A DNA stretch of 64,000 nt from assembly GCA_020161245.1 (NCBI GenBank), contig JAIUOK010000006.1:56508-120507 (forward strand), written 5' to 3'. The position numbers and the translations under genes were made by a program. The stretch is from Actinomycetota bacterium. Lineage in GTDB: Bacteria; Actinomycetota; Actinomycetes; S36-B12; CAIYMF01. Shown piece by piece: positions 25,298 to 33,680 of the stretch. The notes beneath the pieces were generated by a model. It was not told where the DNA came from. It searched no databases and saw only the letters and a list, made by a program, of their open reading frames with translations. Position 1 is the first letter of the stretch; every line of letters begins with the position of its first letter.

Positions 25298-25710
25298 CCG
25301 ATCTGCCGGGCGTCGAGCTCACGCTGTACCCCGAGGACCTGCCGTTCTTCGACGGGCTGGAGCGCGGCGAGGTCGTTGTCACGTGGTGCGACCACTGCGA
25401 CGACCACGTGTGGCCCCCGCGCAGCCACTGCATCCGCTGCTACAGCCCGGTGGCCGGCTCGAGGACCCTCGCCGGTACGGGCGAGATCTACTCGTACTCC
25501 GTCGTGCACCGCGGCGAGGGCGTCTTCGCCAAGCGCCCGCCCTACGTGCTGGCGTACGTGTCGCTCGACGGAGGTCCGACCATCATGGCCAACGTCGTCG
25601 CCGACGACCCCGCGGCGCTGGCCGTGGGCGCGAGGGTCCGCCTGCGCCCGCGGCCGGCACCGGCGACCGGGCGGGCGGGGGCCCTCTTCGCGGTCGACCC
25701 GTCCGCCTGA
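25294..25710 (+). CDS. DUF35 zinc-ribbon/OB-fold partner of the thiolase-like protein
   Basis: A 138-residue protein. A four-cysteine zinc ribbon (WCDHC at ~31-35 and HCIRC at ~46-50) is followed by an OB-fold (GEIYSYSVVHR, YVLAYVSLDGG). Such proteins bind acyl-CoA and form obligate complexes with Ltp-type thiolase homologues. The ATGA overlap with the thiolase-like gene supports one-to-one synthesis. Confidence 0.88.
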   Translation: MTDLPGVELTLYPEDLPFFDGLERGEVVVTWCDHCDDHVWPPRSHCIRCYSPVAGSRTLAGTGEIYSYSVVHRGEGVFAKRPPYVLAYVSLDGGPTIMANVVADDPAALAVGARVRLRPRPAPATGRAGALFAVDPSA

Positions 25711-25722
25711 TGAGGTAGGGGC

Positions 25723-27312
25723 GTGAGCAGCGGAGCGGAGTCCAGGCCGGATCCCGCCCGGCTGCTCTCGCCGCTGCGGGTCTCGCGCGCCTACCGCTCC
25801 CTCATGCTGGGCCAGCTGGCCACGCAGACGGCCATCTGGGTGCTCACCGTGGCGGCCCAGGTCGTCATGGTCGACCGCGGAGAGTCCACGCTGGTGGTCG
25901 CGCTGGTGCAGTCCGCGGTCACCCTGCCGTTCCTGGTGTTCACCATCCCGTCGGGCGTGCTGGCCGACCTCGTGTCGCGGCGGATGGTCCTCGTCGTCAC
26001 CAACGCCGCAGCCGTGCTCGTCGGCGTCGTCCTGACCGTGACGAGCGCGGCCGACGTCCTCGGCGCCCCGCTGCTGCTCGGGCTCACCTTCCTGCTCGGT
26101 CTGGCGTGGGCCGTCAACGCGCCCTCGTTCACCGCGGTCGTGCCCGACGTCGTGGCGCCGGAGTACATCCCCGCGGCCGGGATGCTGGCCAGCATCAACT
26201 TCAACGCCGCCCGGGTGGTGGGCCCGGCGATCGGCGGCCTGGTGATCGCACTGGTGGGGCCCACGTTCGCCTTCGGCCTGAGCACGTTGGGCTACCTCGC
26301 GTTCGCCGTCGCGGCGCTGGTGTCGCACGTCCCGCAGCGCACCAGCGGCTCGCGACGGTTCCTGCCCGCGCTGCGCACCGGCTTCCGCCACGTGCTCAAC
26401 GCCCAGCCCTTCCGCCGGCTCGTGGTCGTCACTGCCGCGTGGTTCGTCGCCGGCAGCGTGATCTTCGCCCTGCTGCCCGTCGTGGCCCTGCGCGAGCTCG
26501 GCCTCGGCCCCGGCCAGTACGGATGGGTGCTGGCGATCCTCGGGGGCGGAGCCGTCGTCGGGACGATCCTGCTGGCGCCCTACCGGGCACGGGTCGACTC
26601 CACCCGCTACGTCACGGTCATCATGCCGGTGCTGGCCGTGTGCCTCGTCGGCATCGCGTTCGCGCACACGCCGCTGCTGCTCATGCTCGTGCTGCCCGTG
26701 ACCGGCGCTGCCTGGACCGCCGTCGGCGCGGTCCTGCTCGCGCTCGCGCAGCAGATGCTGCCCGGCTGGGTGCGGGCGCGGGGGATGGCCTACTACCTGA
26801 TGGCCTCGCAGGGCGGCATGGCCGCCGGCTCGTTCCTCTGGGGCGCCGTCGGCAACCGGCTCGGCACCACAGCCGCGTTCTGCCTCGCTGCGGCCGCGAC
26901 CGTCCCGGTCTGGATCATCGCGCTGCGCGGCCATTTCCCCGAGGTCCGGCTGCGCGCCGAGGTCGAGGGCTGGCCGCTGCCCGACGCCGAGCTGTCCGAC
27001 GAGCTGCTCGACCGGCGCGCCCGGGTCACCGTCACCTGGGAGGTGCCGCCGGATCGGCGCGAGGACTTCCTGGCCGCGGTGGTCGAGCTCCGCCGATCGC
27101 GCCGCCGCACCGGCGGGCGGGAGTGGTCGCTCGTGTCCGACGTGGAGCGGCCCACGCGCTACGTCGAGTCGTGGACGGTCGACTCCTGGCACGACCACCT
27201 CGAGCAGCACGAGGTGCGTCAGGAGCTCGAGGATGCCGAGGCCTCAGGCGTGGTGCGCCGGATCGTGGGCGAGCCCCTCGAGATCCGCCACTTCGTCGAG
27301 GAGATCGGCTAG
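25723..27312 (+). CDS. MFS exporter, EntS/MFS_3 type with soluble C-terminal domain
   Basis: A 529-residue transporter. About twelve membrane segments (residues ~20-410) include FNAARVVGPAIGGL. A ~100-residue hydrophilic tail follows (RVTVTWEVPPDRREDFL to RHFVEEIG) that looks like an antibiotic-biosynthesis-monooxygenase-type ferredoxin-like domain. The GTG at 25723 follows GAGGTAGGGG. It ends the operon; its TAG stop lies in a CTAG that also supplies the stop of the convergent gene. Export of a pathway compound is likely but unproven. Confidence 0.87.
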   Translation: MSSGAESRPDPARLLSPLRVSRAYRSLMLGQLATQTAIWVLTVAAQVVMVDRGESTLVVALVQSAVTLPFLVFTIPSGVLADLVSRRMVLVVTNAAAVLVGVVLTVTSAADVLGAPLLLGLTFLLGLAWAVNAPSFTAVVPDVVAPEYIPAAGMLASINFNAARVVGPAIGGLVIALVGPTFAFGLSTLGYLAFAVAALVSHVPQRTSGSRRFLPALRTGFRHVLNAQPFRRLVVVTAAWFVAGSVIFALLPVVALRELGLGPGQYGWVLAILGGGAVVGTILLAPYRARVDSTRYVTVIMPVLAVCLVGIAFAHTPLLLMLVLPVTGAAWTAVGAVLLALAQQMLPGWVRARGMAYYLMASQGGMAAGSFLWGAVGNRLGTTAAFCLAAAATVPVWIIALRGHFPEVRLRAEVEGWPLPDAELSDELLDRRARVTVTWEVPPDRREDFLAAVVELRRSRRRTGGREWSLVSDVERPTRYVESWTVDSWHDHLEQHEVRQELEDAEASGVVRRIVGEPLEIRHFVEEIG

Positions 27313-27719
27313 GAGTTCTCCCGCCAGAGGGCGGCGCCTGCCGAGGCGGCCGCCGCGTCCTCGTCGGGATGCGCGCCGCTTCCGGCGACCGCCCCGAGCA
27401 CCGCGCCGCCGGCGTCCTTCACGACCACCCCGCCGCCGAGGATCGTGACGGTGTGGCCGACCTGCTCCTGGATCACCTCGAGCAGCCCGGGGTGCGCCTG
27501 GCCGAGCCCGCCGACGTCCTTGCTGTCCATCCCCATCGCCACGCAGGTCTTGGCCTTGGTGCGCGCGATGTGCGGGGTGAACCAGGGTGCGCCGTCCATG
27601 CGGGCGGTGAGCACCTCGTGGCCGCGGTCGTCGGCGACCGAGATCGACAGGCGGACGCCGATCGACTCGGCGTGCGCGATCGCGGCGGCGAGGATCTGCT
27701 GGGCGAGGTCGAGCTTCAT
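27309..27719 (-). CDS. GlcG/HbpS-like (heme-degrading domain family) protein
   Basis: A 136-residue protein of the GlcG/HbpS family (LDLAQQILAAAIAHAESIG, FTPHIARTKAKTC, GGGVVVKDAGGAVLGAVAGSG). Members occur beside many catabolic operons; some bind heme or cobalamin, others have no known function. The stop shares the palindrome CTAG (27309-27312) with the convergent exporter. The ATG overlaps the SDR stop by one base, so it is co-transcribed with it. Confidence 0.85.
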   Translation of the reverse strand: MKLDLAQQILAAAIAHAESIGVRLSISVADDRGHEVLTARMDGAPWFTPHIARTKAKTCVAMGMDSKDVGGLGQAHPGLLEVIQEQVGHTVTILGGGVVVKDAGGAVLGAVAGSGAHPDEDAAAASAGAALWRENS

Positions 27720-28483
27720 CAGGCGCCTCCTGCGCTGCGGCCGCCGTCGACCGGGAGGGCGACGCCGGTGATGAACGAGGCGTCGTCGGACGCCAGGAAC
27801 GCGATCGCGGCAGCGACGTCGTCGCCGGTGCCGAGCCGCTTCATGGGGAGATTCTCCGCGTTCCGGGCGTAGCGCGCGCGGACCCACTCCGGATCGGCAC
27901 CCGGGATGTTGCGCAGCAGGCCCGTGTCGGTCGAGGTCGGCAGCACGCAGTTGACGCGCACCTCCGGCGCGAGCTCGAGCGCCAGGCTCTTGGTCATGGC
28001 GATCGACGCGGACTTGCTCGCGGCGTAGAGGCTGGCGCCCGGCCGGATTACCACGGCCCCGATGGAGGCCACGGTCACGATCGAGCCGCGGCCCGAAGCC
28101 CTCAGGTGCGGCACTGCGGCCTTCGCCGTGTACAGGAGGGGCTTGGTGTTGACGTCGAGCATGCGGTCGAACTCGCTGTCGGGGAGGTCCATCGCGTTCT
28201 CGAACAGGTGGTGGACGCCGACGTTGTTGACCAGCACGTCGAGGCGGCCCGCGTGGTCGAGCGCGGCCTGCACCATCGTCGAGCACTGGGCGGGGTCGGA
28301 GACGTCCACGGCGGCGGCGGCCGCCGCGGCGCCGAGCTCGGCGGCCTGTGCCGCGGCCGCCGCGCCGTCGATGTCCGCGACCAGGACCGAGGCGCCCTCC
28401 TCGACGAACCTGCGCGCGATGTCGCGCCCCATGCCGTTGCCGCCGCCGGTGACGATGACGGAGTACCCCTCGAACCTGCGCAT
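27719..28483 (-). CDS. Short-chain dehydrogenase/reductase
   Basis: A 254-residue classical SDR with TGGGNGMG, NNVG, the catalytic Ser in VASIGAV, the YxxxK in SLYAASKSA and a C-terminal GVALPVDGGRSAGGA. The stretch AAAAAQAAELGAAAAAAAV is unusually alanine-rich. The ATG at 28483 has CCAGGG upstream and lies 8 bases from the stop of the double-TetR gene. The regulator, SDR and GlcG-like gene are thus probably one transcript. Confidence 0.88.
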   Translation of the reverse strand: MRRFEGYSVIVTGGGNGMGRDIARRFVEEGASVLVADIDGAAAAAQAAELGAAAAAAAVDVSDPAQCSTMVQAALDHAGRLDVLVNNVGVHHLFENAMDLPDSEFDRMLDVNTKPLLYTAKAAVPHLRASGRGSIVTVASIGAVVIRPGASLYAASKSASIAMTKSLALELAPEVRVNCVLPTSTDTGLLRNIPGADPEWVRARYARNAENLPMKRLGTGDDVAAAIAFLASDDASFITGVALPVDGGRSAGGA

Positions 28484-28491
28484 GCCCTGGA

Positions 28492-29781
28492 TCAGCCCTT
28501 CGTGGTGGTGCCGGCCGCACGGTCGGCGGCGGCGGTGATGACGTCGACCATGAGGTCGACGAAGACGGCCACCGACGGCTCGCGGCCGTCGATCTGCACG
28601 CCGAGGAAGTACCCGTCGGTGAAGGCGACCACGGTGCGCGCCAGCGTGGCCGGCAGGTGGGGCACGGCCTCGAGCGCCGGGCCAGGCAGGACCGCGCCGA
28701 ACCAGTCGCTGATGCTGGCCAGGATCCCGGCGCGTACTTCGAGGAAGCGGTCGCGCGCGGCGACGTCGTCGCCCTCGAGGGCCAGCATGACGCCGATGCG
28801 CAGGAACGACGGCGCGTCGACGAGGCTGCGCACCGCGCCGTCGAGGATGCGCCGCAGCTGCAGCGGCCACGTCGACACGTCGTCCGGAGGCACCCACCAC
28901 GGCTGGCCGGCCTGCCACTCCTCCCAGGAGTGGGTCACCACCTCGGCGAGGAGGTGGTCCTTGTCGTCGAAGAACCAGTACAGCGACGACACCGGGAGCC
29001 CGGCCCGGGCGCAGATGCGCTTGATGGTCGTCCCGCGGTACCCCTGCTCGGCCGCGACCTCGGCCGCCGCGTCGAGCAGCCTCCCTCGCGACTCCTCGAC
29101 GACGCGCTCGCGCTGCGCCTTGCGCCGCGGGGACCGCCGCGCCGGCTGCGGCCCCGCCGCGACCCGTGCCTCGCGCACGTCGGCCATCGCCTCGGCCACG
29201 ACGTCGTGCACCTCGTCGAGGGGGATGGCCGGGTCGGCCCGGTGGGCCACGAACATCCCGTCGACGAACGCGAGGTACATGCTGGCGAGGGAGTCGACGA
29301 GGACCGGGTCCTTGGCCGCCGCCTCGAGGTCGAGGCTGGCCCACCACTCGCGCACGATCCGCCGGGTCTCGCCGCGGACGGCGATGAAGCGGTCCTGCGC
29401 CTCGATCCCGCCGGGCCGCTGCAGCAGGGCCAGGGTCAGGCCGAGCCGCCAGTACTCGAGCTCCTGCTCCACCGAGGCGAGCGAGTAGCTCAGCCGGGTG
29501 CGGATCCGCTCCCGCGGCGTGCCGGTGTAGCTGCCGGCCTGCCAGGTGGGGCCCTCCGTCCGCCAGCGGCGGTAGGAGTGGTCGAGCGCCTCCGCGAGCA
29601 GCTCGTCCTTGTTCTTGAACTGCCAGTAGACCGAGGAGGCCGGAAGCTCGGCGCGCTCGGTGACCAGGGCCATGGTCGTGCCGTCGTAGCCGCGCTCGAC
29701 CGCGATGGACAGCGCCGCCTCGAGGATGCGCTGCCGGCTCTCGATCCCCTGCCGGTGCCGGCGTTGCGTGCGCGCAGGCAT
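28492..29781 (-). CDS. Double TetR regulator I (two TetR units in one chain)
   Basis: A 429-residue protein made of two complete TetR-like units. The first HTH is at about residues 14-64 (ESRQRILEAALSIAVERGYD, then SSVYWQFKNKDELLAE). The second is at about 229-279 (EESRGRLLDAAAEVAAEQGY, then SSLYWFFDDKDHLLAE). Each is followed by its own all-helical ligand domain, joined by an Arg-rich linker (~213-228). Ordinary TetR proteins are ~200-residue homodimers, so this is a built-in pseudo-dimer. The ATG at 29781 is chosen by homology with the neighbour at 29913. A copy of the TGTAGCGRTYGTT motif lies ~75 bases upstream. Confidence 0.88.
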   Translation of the reverse strand: MPARTQRRHRQGIESRQRILEAALSIAVERGYDGTTMALVTERAELPASSVYWQFKNKDELLAEALDHSYRRWRTEGPTWQAGSYTGTPRERIRTRLSYSLASVEQELEYWRLGLTLALLQRPGGIEAQDRFIAVRGETRRIVREWWASLDLEAAAKDPVLVDSLASMYLAFVDGMFVAHRADPAIPLDEVHDVVAEAMADVREARVAAGPQPARRSPRRKAQRERVVEESRGRLLDAAAEVAAEQGYRGTTIKRICARAGLPVSSLYWFFDDKDHLLAEVVTHSWEEWQAGQPWWVPPDDVSTWPLQLRRILDGAVRSLVDAPSFLRIGVMLALEGDDVAARDRFLEVRAGILASISDWFGAVLPGPALEAVPHLPATLARTVVAFTDGYFLGVQIDGREPSVAVFVDLMVDVITAAADRAAGTTTKG

Positions 29782-29854
29782 CGTCGTGGGCTCCCGTTCC
29801 GGCGGACGCCGGGACGGCCCGGGCGGTCCCCGGGCGGCTCCGGGCATGCTGGCA

Positions 29855-29895
29855 AACGACCGCTACAGGGAGTTAGCGCAGCGTTCCAGGGAACG
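29855..29895. promoter_or_regulatory. Operator region between the two double-TetR genes
   Basis: On the minus strand 29855-29867 reads TGTAGCGGTCGTT, matching the motif at 7196 with one base changed. It overlaps an inverted repeat CGCTA-N8-TAGCG (29861-29878). A second palindrome, CGTTCC-AG-GGAACG (29882-29895), is adjacent. The cluster is ~75 bases upstream of double TetR I and just after the stop of double TetR II, so TetR I probably has its own autoregulated promoter here. Confidence 0.5.
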
Positions 29896-29912
29896 GCACG
29901 CCGCGAGCGGGG

Positions 29913-31202
29913 CTAGCGCGCTGCGTGCCCGGCGACGATCGCCTCGAGCACCTCGACGACGAGGTCGACCACGGCGTCGAGATCCCAGTCCCAGTCGTCG
30001 ATCTGCTCCGCGAGGAACAGCCCGTCGGTGACCGCGACGACGACGCGCGCCAGCAGGGTGGCGAGGGCCTTGTCGCCCTCGACCGCGCTCCCGTCGAAGG
30101 ACTCCAGGAACCACGCCGACACCATCTTCTCGGTGCTGCGCCGGATCGACAGGAACAGCGTGCGCGCCGCGGTGTCCTCCTCCTGCCGGGCGAGGCTGAC
30201 GCTGTGGCCGACGCGCAGGAAGTCCGGAGCCCCGACGAAGCTGCGCGTGCCCTCGCGCAGGATCCGCCGCAGCTGCTCGTCGCGCTGCTCGGCGCCGTGG
30301 GCCGGCAGCCATTCGGGCTGGTGCTCGAGCCAGGTCTCCCACGAGCTCTGGACGACGGCGGCGAGCAGCGCGTCCTTGTCCTCGAAGTACCAGTAGACCG
30401 AGCTGACCGGCAGGCCGGACTCGGCGCAGACCTTGGAGATCGTCGTCCCGACGTAGCCGCGCTGGGCCGCCACCCGCCCCGCGGCCCAGAGCAGCCGCTC
30501 CCGCGAGTCGTCAGGGGCCGGCGCCTCGGCCGGCACCGGCAGGGGCTTGGCCTTGCGCCGCCTGGCCGGCGGCGGCTCCGCCGCCAGCCGCACCGCGACC
30601 TCGCCCGTCGCCCGCCCGAGGGCGTCGGTGATCCGCCCGACCGACCAGCGCGGGTCGATCTGCGTCGACATGAACAGGCCGTCGCCGGCAGCCATGACGA
30701 ACTGGGTGAGCAGCACCGGCAGCTCGGGATGCCGGGCGACGGCGTCGGCACCGAGGACCCCGCGCGCCCACACCACCGTGGCGTCGATGGTGTCCTTGCG
30801 CACCTCGAGGAAGCGCTCGCGCGCCGCGATCTCCTGGTCGCCCGAGAGCAGCGCGAGGGTGAGGCCGAGACGCCAGAACTCCGGCCGGTCGCTCATGCCC
30901 GCGCGCACCCGGTCGAACCGCGTGCGGAAGCGGCTGCGTGCGTCGCCGTCGTCGGCGGTGCGATAGGCGTCCTCGCCCTGCCGCCACTGCGTGTACGAGT
31001 GCTCGAGCACCTCGGCGAGCAGGGCGTCCTTGTTCTTGAAGTGCCAGTACACCGAGGACGCCGGCAGGCCGCTGCGCTCGGTGACGAGGGCGAGCGTCGT
31101 GCCGTCGTAGCCGCGCTCGGCGGCGATCTCGAGGGCGACGTCGAGGATGCGCTCGCGCGACTCCGCCCCCTGGCGGTGACGGCGGGAAGTCCTCGGCGGC
31201 AC
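29913..31202 (-). CDS. Double TetR regulator II (paralogue of I)
   Basis: A 429-residue protein with the same two-unit layout as its neighbour. HTH 1 is at about residues 14-64 (SSVYWHFKNKDALLAE). HTH 2 is at about 235-285 (GTTISKVCAESGLPVSSVYW). A linker containing PPPARRRKAKPLPVPAEAPA joins the units. N-terminal units of the two proteins are more alike (shared RRHRQG, GYDGTT, LPASSVYW) than the C-terminal units, so the pair arose by duplication of an already double gene. The GTG at 31202 follows GAGGA. There are 131 bases between the two genes. Confidence 0.88.
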   Translation of the reverse strand: MPPRTSRRHRQGAESRERILDVALEIAAERGYDGTTLALVTERSGLPASSVYWHFKNKDALLAEVLEHSYTQWRQGEDAYRTADDGDARSRFRTRFDRVRAGMSDRPEFWRLGLTLALLSGDQEIAARERFLEVRKDTIDATVVWARGVLGADAVARHPELPVLLTQFVMAAGDGLFMSTQIDPRWSVGRITDALGRATGEVAVRLAAEPPPARRRKAKPLPVPAEAPAPDDSRERLLWAAGRVAAQRGYVGTTISKVCAESGLPVSSVYWYFEDKDALLAAVVQSSWETWLEHQPEWLPAHGAEQRDEQLRRILREGTRSFVGAPDFLRVGHSVSLARQEEDTAARTLFLSIRRSTEKMVSAWFLESFDGSAVEGDKALATLLARVVVAVTDGLFLAEQIDDWDWDLDAVVDLVVEVLEAIVAGHAAR

Positions 31203-31334
31203 GGCATCCTCGTGGTCGGTTCGGTGGTGTCCGGGGAGAGCCTAGGACCTCCGGGCGCATCGTGCCGGAGGGCGGATCGCCGCGCTTCGCCCGGTGCGGG
31301 GGACCCCGGTTGGATGGGTCGGAGGAGGTGCGCG

Positions 31335-31979
31335 GTGGTGCAGCGCGGTGCGGTGGTGGTCGGTGCAGGCCCCGGTGTCGGGAGGGAGCTGGCGCTCATC
31401 CTGGCGCGGGAGGGCTACGACGTCGCTGTCGTAGGCCGGCGGCCCGAGGTCGTGGAGGCGGTGGCGGCCGACGTGCGCGCCGCAGGAGGTACGGCCGAGG
31501 CGCTGCTGGCCGATGCCGGCGACCCGGCGTCGATGGCCGCGGTGCTCCGCGACCGCGACGCCCGGGTGCCCACCGAGGTGCTCGTCTACAACCCCGTGAT
31601 GCGCTCCGAGCTCACGCTGACCCGCATCGGCATCGACGACCTGCGCGCCTCGCTCGACATCAACGTCGTCTCGGCCGTGGCCGCGGTGCAGGCGGTGCTG
31701 CCGTCGCTGGTGGCCGCGCAGGGCACGCTGCTCGTCACCGGCGGCGGCTCGGCCCTCAACCCCAGGGCCCCGTTCGGCGTCCTGTCGGTGGGCAAGGCCG
31801 CCCAGCGCGCGGCGGTGCACGCGCTCGCCGACGAGCTGGCGCCGCTCGGCGTCACCGTGCGCACCATCACCATCGCGGGACTGATGGACCCGAAGGGCCC
31901 GCTCGACCCCCGCCTCGTCGCCGAGGCCTTCTGGGCGCTGCGGGACAGCGACGACGTCGAGCTCGTCTACAGGGGATGA
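31335..31979 (+). CDS. Atypical short-chain dehydrogenase-like protein lacking the catalytic Tyr
   Basis: A 214-residue Rossmann protein with the cofactor loop GAGPGVGREL (residues 10-19). Ser139 is in GGGSAL, but the YxxxK motif reads LSVGK (Leu150, Lys154). Reductase activity by the usual Tyr-Lys route is therefore doubtful. It is shorter than classical SDRs. The GTG at 31335 follows GGAGGAGG (31321-31328). It is divergent from double TetR II and convergent with the thioesterase (1-base gap). Confidence 0.75.
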   Translation: MVQRGAVVVGAGPGVGRELALILAREGYDVAVVGRRPEVVEAVAADVRAAGGTAEALLADAGDPASMAAVLRDRDARVPTEVLVYNPVMRSELTLTRIGIDDLRASLDINVVSAVAAVQAVLPSLVAAQGTLLVTGGGSALNPRAPFGVLSVGKAAQRAAVHALADELAPLGVTVRTITIAGLMDPKGPLDPRLVAEAFWALRDSDDVELVYRG

Positions 31980-31980
31980 C

Positions 31981-32760
31981 CTACCGCAGCAGGCACTCCT
32001 GCGTGCTGGTCGCCACCAGCCGGCCATCCTGGTCGAACACCCGAGCCTCGTTGAACGCCCGCGCCCGGCTGCGCACCAGGCTGCTCACCTCGACGTAGAG
32101 CCAGTCGTCGGCGGCGAGCTCGCGGTGGAACCACAGGGCGTGGTCGAGCGAGGGACCGGGGCGGCCCGGTGCGTCCGCAGGCATGCCGAGCCTCGCCGTG
32201 CGCACCATGAGCAGGTCGGTCATCCACGCGAGGGCCGAGGCGTTGACGACCGGGCCGTCGCCGAGGGGCTCCCGCCACCGCATCCACAGCCGCATCGCCG
32301 GCTCGTCGCCGCGGACCAAGGAGACCACCCGGGCCTCGGCGTGGGCCCAGACGGGGGAGGCGCCGATCGCGACGAGGTCGAGCGGCTCGCACGCGTCCGG
32401 GTGGGGGACGCCTTCGGCGCGCACCCCGTGCTCGTCGCTGTGCTCGTGGACGTGGAACGACGACGTCGACGTCGCCAGCACACGGTCGCCCTGCACGGCG
32501 TCGACGCGCACGACGGTGAAGGAGCGCCCCGACCTCACCACCTCCGGCACGTAGGTCACGCGCTGGCCCGCGTCGCCGGAGGCCACGAAGAGCAGGTGGA
32601 CGGAGTGCGGCGCCAGCTCTCCGCCCGCAGCTGCGGCGGCCGCCGCCACCGAGTGCGCGCTCAGCTGGCCGCCGAAGATCTGTCCGTTGCGCCCGCGGAC
32701 GACCTCGCCGACGAGGGCCGGCCCGTCCGCGTCGAGCGACAACAGGGCTGGCCCGGTCAC
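31981..32760 (-). CDS. Acyl-CoA thioesterase, TesB-like double hotdog
   Basis: A 259-residue double-hotdog protein. The N-terminal helix motif GQIFGGQLSAHS, the catalytic-region Asp206 in SLDHALWFHR and Gln254 in ATSTQECLLR match the Asp/Gln active site of E. coli TesB. It would hydrolyse acyl-CoA to acid and CoA. The GTG at 32760 overlaps the dehydrogenase stop as GTGA. It is the last gene of a three-gene leftward operon. Confidence 0.85.
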   Translation of the reverse strand: MTGPALLSLDADGPALVGEVVRGRNGQIFGGQLSAHSVAAAAAAAGGELAPHSVHLLFVASGDAGQRVTYVPEVVRSGRSFTVVRVDAVQGDRVLATSTSSFHVHEHSDEHGVRAEGVPHPDACEPLDLVAIGASPVWAHAEARVVSLVRGDEPAMRLWMRWREPLGDGPVVNASALAWMTDLLMVRTARLGMPADAPGRPGPSLDHALWFHRELAADDWLYVEVSSLVRSRARAFNEARVFDQDGRLVATSTQECLLR

Positions 32761-33680
32761 GGCGTCCCTGCGCCGGAGGAGCCGTCCTGCCCGGCGTAGC
32801 GGGCGATCTCGGTGTGGTCGGCGTCCTGGCCCAGTGCCTCGAGGGCGTCGGCCCAGCGCTGCAGCGAGGACTCGCCGAGCAGTGACGGCAGGCCGAGCCC
32901 ACGGGCGAGATCGGTGGCGATCCGCATGTCCTTGACGAGCAGCGACATCGCGAAGCCGGAGTCGTAGGTCTCCGGCACCACGAACGTCGGCCACTTGAAC
33001 TCCGTCGACCAGCTGCGCCCGGTGGAGGAGTTGATGACCGACAGCATGGCGTCGTCGTCGAGGCCGAACCGGCGCCCCGCCTGCAGCGCCTCGCTCGAGA
33101 TGAGCAGGGTCGTGGCCGAGAGCAGGTTGTTGAGCGCCTTCAGCGCATGCCCCGAGCCGACCGCGCCGGTGCGCACGACGCGGCCGACCGAGCCGAGGAG
33201 CGGCAGGACCCGCTCGACGACGTGGTCGTCGCCGCCCGCCATCACCGTGAGCGTGCCGGCGACCGCGCCGACGACACCGCCGGAGACGGGCGCGTCGACG
33301 AGCGCGACGCCGAGGCGGGCCAGCTCGTCCGCCAGCGCGCGGGTGCTCAGCGGCTCCGACGAGCCCATGTCGACGATGACGGTGCCGGGACGCAGCGCTG
33401 CGAGCAGGGCGTCGTCGCGCAGCACGCTCTCGACGTGCCGCGAGCTCGGCAGCATGAGCACGAGCGCATCGGCCTGGGACACTGCGGCTGGCAGGTCGTC
33501 GGCGAGCGGGATCCCGGCGTCGGACGCGGCCTGCTTCGCGGCGTCGGTGACGTCGTTGCCGACCAGGCCGCCGCCGATGCCGGCGAGGTGCGCGTGCAGG
33601 TGGACGCCCATGGGCACGCCCATCCGCCCGAGGCCGACCAGGACGGCGTCGCGCACCGGCGTCGTCGTCGACGCGGTCAC
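32757..33680 (-). CDS. Beta-hydroxyacid dehydrogenase (3-hydroxyisobutyrate dehydrogenase family)
   Basis: A 307-residue NAD(P)-dependent enzyme. It has an N-terminal Rossmann loop GLGRMGVPMG (16-25), the substrate-binding DAPVSGGVVGA (129-139) and the catalytic Lys181 in GHALKALNN. It oxidises a 3-hydroxy acid or reduces a semialdehyde. It is coupled at both ends by GTGA overlaps (33677-33680 and 32757-32760) to the carboxymuconolactone decarboxylase-like gene and the thioesterase. Confidence 0.87.
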   Translation of the reverse strand: MTASTTTPVRDAVLVGLGRMGVPMGVHLHAHLAGIGGGLVGNDVTDAAKQAASDAGIPLADDLPAAVSQADALVLMLPSSRHVESVLRDDALLAALRPGTVIVDMGSSEPLSTRALADELARLGVALVDAPVSGGVVGAVAGTLTVMAGGDDHVVERVLPLLGSVGRVVRTGAVGSGHALKALNNLLSATTLLISSEALQAGRRFGLDDDAMLSVINSSTGRSWSTEFKWPTFVVPETYDSGFAMSLLVKDMRIATDLARGLGLPSLLGESSLQRWADALEALGQDADHTEIARYAGQDGSSGAGTP

